Assembly: GCA_946414625.1 (NCBI GenBank)
Contig: CAMKPI010000001.1
Span: 1-32,162, forward strand
Length of the DNA: 32,162 nt
Reading direction: 5' to 3'
DNA from: an uncultured Spirochaetaceae bacterium
GTDB taxonomy: Bacteria; Spirochaetota; Spirochaetia; Sphaerochaetales; Sphaerochaetaceae
Part shown: positions 30,687-32,162 of the stretch, in pieces
Position numbering within the stretch: position 1 is the first letter of the stretch
How the letters are laid out: the number at the start of each line of letters is the position of its first letter
Translations under genes and position numbers: made by a program
Notes under the pieces: model-generated
The model's input: only the letters and a program-made list of their open reading frames with translations
Told to the model about the DNA's origin: nothing
The model's database searches: none

Positions 30687-30950
30687 AGGAGGACAACACG
30701 GTTCATGACACTGTGGCGAGTTTACAAAACCTAAAATCGCCGCGGAGTCGGGTCAGCACACCTCGACCGCAGCGTCAAAGCCTTGCTCGCCAGCGCTGCA
30801 TCGGGCGAACCGCGACACACGAGTCACATCGGGCGAACCGTGTCCACCCAAGCTGCAGCGTCAAAGCCTTGCTCGCCAGCGTTGCACCGTCCGAACCGCA
30901 ACAGATTGAGTCACATCGGGCGACTCACAGAAACCGAAAAGGAGCGTAAA
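30687..30950. repeat. 86-87 bp tandem repeat ahead of the alcohol dehydrogenase gene
   Basis: A 32-bp element beginning GCAGCGTCAAAGCCTTGCTC occurs at 30769 and 30855 (31 of 32 equal), and GAGTCACATCGGGCGA at 30821 and 30908 (16 of 16). The unit is thus 86-87 bp in two copies, with a sub-repeat CATCGGGCGAACCG inside. The 264-bp gap is otherwise gene-free. The repeat ends about 30 bp before the next start codon. Confidence 0.85.
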
Positions 30951-32162
30951 ATGACAAGAGACCCACTGCAGACTGAAGCCCGGATCCCGGGTAACCGGAA
31001 CTCCAAGCCCGCCGTGACTGAATATTTCGCTCCGACTCACATCTACTTCGGGCGTGGCGCGGAAGACCTTGTGGGAGAGGTCCTGAAAGAAAACGGAGCC
31101 AAAAAAATCCTCCTCCACTACGGTGGCTCCTCAGCAGAAAAGAGCGGGCTGCTGGACAAGGTAAGAGGCCGCCTCGACGCGGTCGACATCGAATATACAG
31201 AACTCGGAGGCGTCCAACCGAACCCCAGGCTTTCCCTGGCGCGGCGCGGAATCTCCATCTGCAAGGAGAAGAACATCGACTTCATTCTTGCCGTAGGGGG
31301 AGGCTCTGTCCTGGACAGCGCAAAATGTATTGCATACGGCGCCGTATACAGCGGCGATGTCTGGGACTTCTACAAGGGGCTTTTGAAACCCTCCGCCCGG
31401 CTTCCGATGGGTTCTATCCTCACCCTTGCCGCAACAGGCAGCGAGATGAGCGACTCCAGCGTAATGACAAACGACGAAGTCTCCCCTGCCGACAAGTTCG
31501 GCTGCAACAGCAACCTGGGACGCCCCGCCTTCGCGCTTCTGAACCCGGAACTGACATTCTCCGTTCCGGCTTACCAGACAGGCAGCGGCAGCGCAGACAT
31601 CATCATGCACACCCTGGAACGTTTCTTCTACAAAGGTCCCGTTTTGGATCTCACAGACGAGCTCTCCGCTGCCCTCATCAGACGCGTTGCAGACAGCACG
31701 CACAAAGCCCTGGAAAAGCCCGATGACTATGAGGCGCGCGCAAACCTCATGTGGGCGGCGTCGCTCTCCCACAACGGAATGTTCAACATGGGTCACAACA
31801 CAATAGGAGACTGGGCGTGCCACCGGCTGGAACATGAGCTCTCCGCCCTCTTCGACGTTGCCCACGGCGCAGGACTTGCCGCAATATGGTCGAGCTGGGC
31901 GAGGTATGTAATGAACGAAAACCCTGGTCGCTTCGCACGGCTGGGAGATCTGCTTTTCGGCAAAGAGGAAGAAAGAGCCCGCTCCGAAGCAGACATCCGC
32001 GCAAAGGCCACTGAAACAATAGACCGCATTGAGAAGATTTTTGAAAGCTTCAAAATGCCCGTCAGAATCTCGGGCCTCGACATCGACGCCACAGACGAAG
32101 TATGCAGAACCCTTGCTGAAAAAGCATCTCTGAACGGCAGAAAAACCCTCGGAAACTTCAAA
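30951..32162 (+). CDS. Iron-containing alcohol dehydrogenase (YqhD/BDH-like), 3' end missing
   Basis: 404 codons, open at the window edge. Start at 30951 has GGAG 6 nt upstream. It has the NAD(P)-binding GGGSVLDSAK at 116-125, TGSEMSDSSVM near 162-172, and the metal ligands by pattern: Asp216 and His220 (SADIIMHTLE), His291 and His305 (CHRLEHELSALFDVAHG). This fits group III dehydrogenases of the YqhD/butanol-dehydrogenase branch, which reduce aldehydes with NADPH. It may serve fermentation or aldehyde detoxification. No promoter was found in the repeat-rich upstream gap. Confidence 0.93.
   Translation, partial: MTRDPLQTEARIPGNRNSKPAVTEYFAPTHIYFGRGAEDLVGEVLKENGAKKILLHYGGSSAEKSGLLDKVRGRLDAVDIEYTELGGVQPNPRLSLARRGISICKEKNIDFILAVGGGSVLDSAKCIAYGAVYSGDVWDFYKGLLKPSARLPMGSILTLAATGSEMSDSSVMTNDEVSPADKFGCNSNLGRPAFALLNPELTFSVPAYQTGSGSADIIMHTLERFFYKGPVLDLTDELSAALIRRVADSTHKALEKPDDYEARANLMWAASLSHNGMFNMGHNTIGDWACHRLEHELSALFDVAHGAGLAAIWSSWARYVMNENPGRFARLGDLLFGKEEERARSEADIRAKATETIDRIEKIFESFKMPVRISGLDIDATDEVCRTLAEKASLNGRKTLGNFK

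Noticed and set aside
30704..30733. Nine-codon frame after a GGAGG motif downstream of the PIN gene
   Set aside because: Far too short, spacing to the motif is too long, and no continuation exists.

Overview
The window looks like part of a bacterial chromosome, most likely from a spirochaete related to Treponema. Three things suggest this. The EF-Tu sequence reads like treponemal EF-Tu from memory, for example around residues 28-60. tuf sits directly upstream of rpsJ. The ribosomal superoperon passes straight from secY to rpmJ without adk, map or infA. No database search was possible, so the phylum is an inference (roughly 65% sure).

Layout. (1) 1-850: an AT-rich left end carrying a RelB/RelE-type toxin-antitoxin pair (antitoxin cut by the window edge) and the debris of a short decayed operon. 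(2) 851-16318, minus strand: a continuous translation superoperon read tuf > rpsJ > rplC-D-W-B > rpsS > rplV > rpsC > rplP > rpmC > rpsQ > rplN-X-E > rpsN > rpsH > rplF-R > rpsE > rpmD > rplO > secY > rpmJ > rpsM > rpsK > rpsD > rpoA > rplQ, closed by a strong intrinsic terminator at 851-881. tuf has its own promoter (16734-16762), a roughly 400-nt structured leader and its own terminator before rpsJ. (3) 16319-17418: a gene-free divergent region with the tuf promoter and leader on one side and a 66-67 bp tandem repeat ahead of an ABC exporter on the other. (4) 17419-30686: an ABC exporter with an unusual N-terminal extension, a HAD phosphatase, rubrerythrin, an Spx/ArsC-like protein, then a minus-strand run of YugP-type metallopeptidase, DUF92 protein, phytol/dolichol-kinase-like protein, DUF2207 protein, LemA and glucose-6-phosphate isomerase, and a plus-strand PIN/NYN-like nuclease. 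(5) 30951 to the end: an iron-type alcohol dehydrogenase that runs off the window.

The ribosomal part is ordinary in content; its interest lies in its control elements. The most unusual property of the right half is that nearly every intergenic gap holds a different short tandem duplication, usually with a 62-72 bp period (also 41 and 86 bp). In at least three cases (pgi, DUF92, YugP) the unit is a degenerate copy of the last codons and stop codon of the adjacent gene. Other points of interest are the adjacent DUF92 and phytol-kinase-like genes (a possible isoprenoid-alcohol salvage pair), a 13-bp inverted repeat framing the lemA promoter, a probably leaderless PIN-domain gene, and an exporter whose N-terminus resembles a GHKL/anti-sigma-type ATPase fold.
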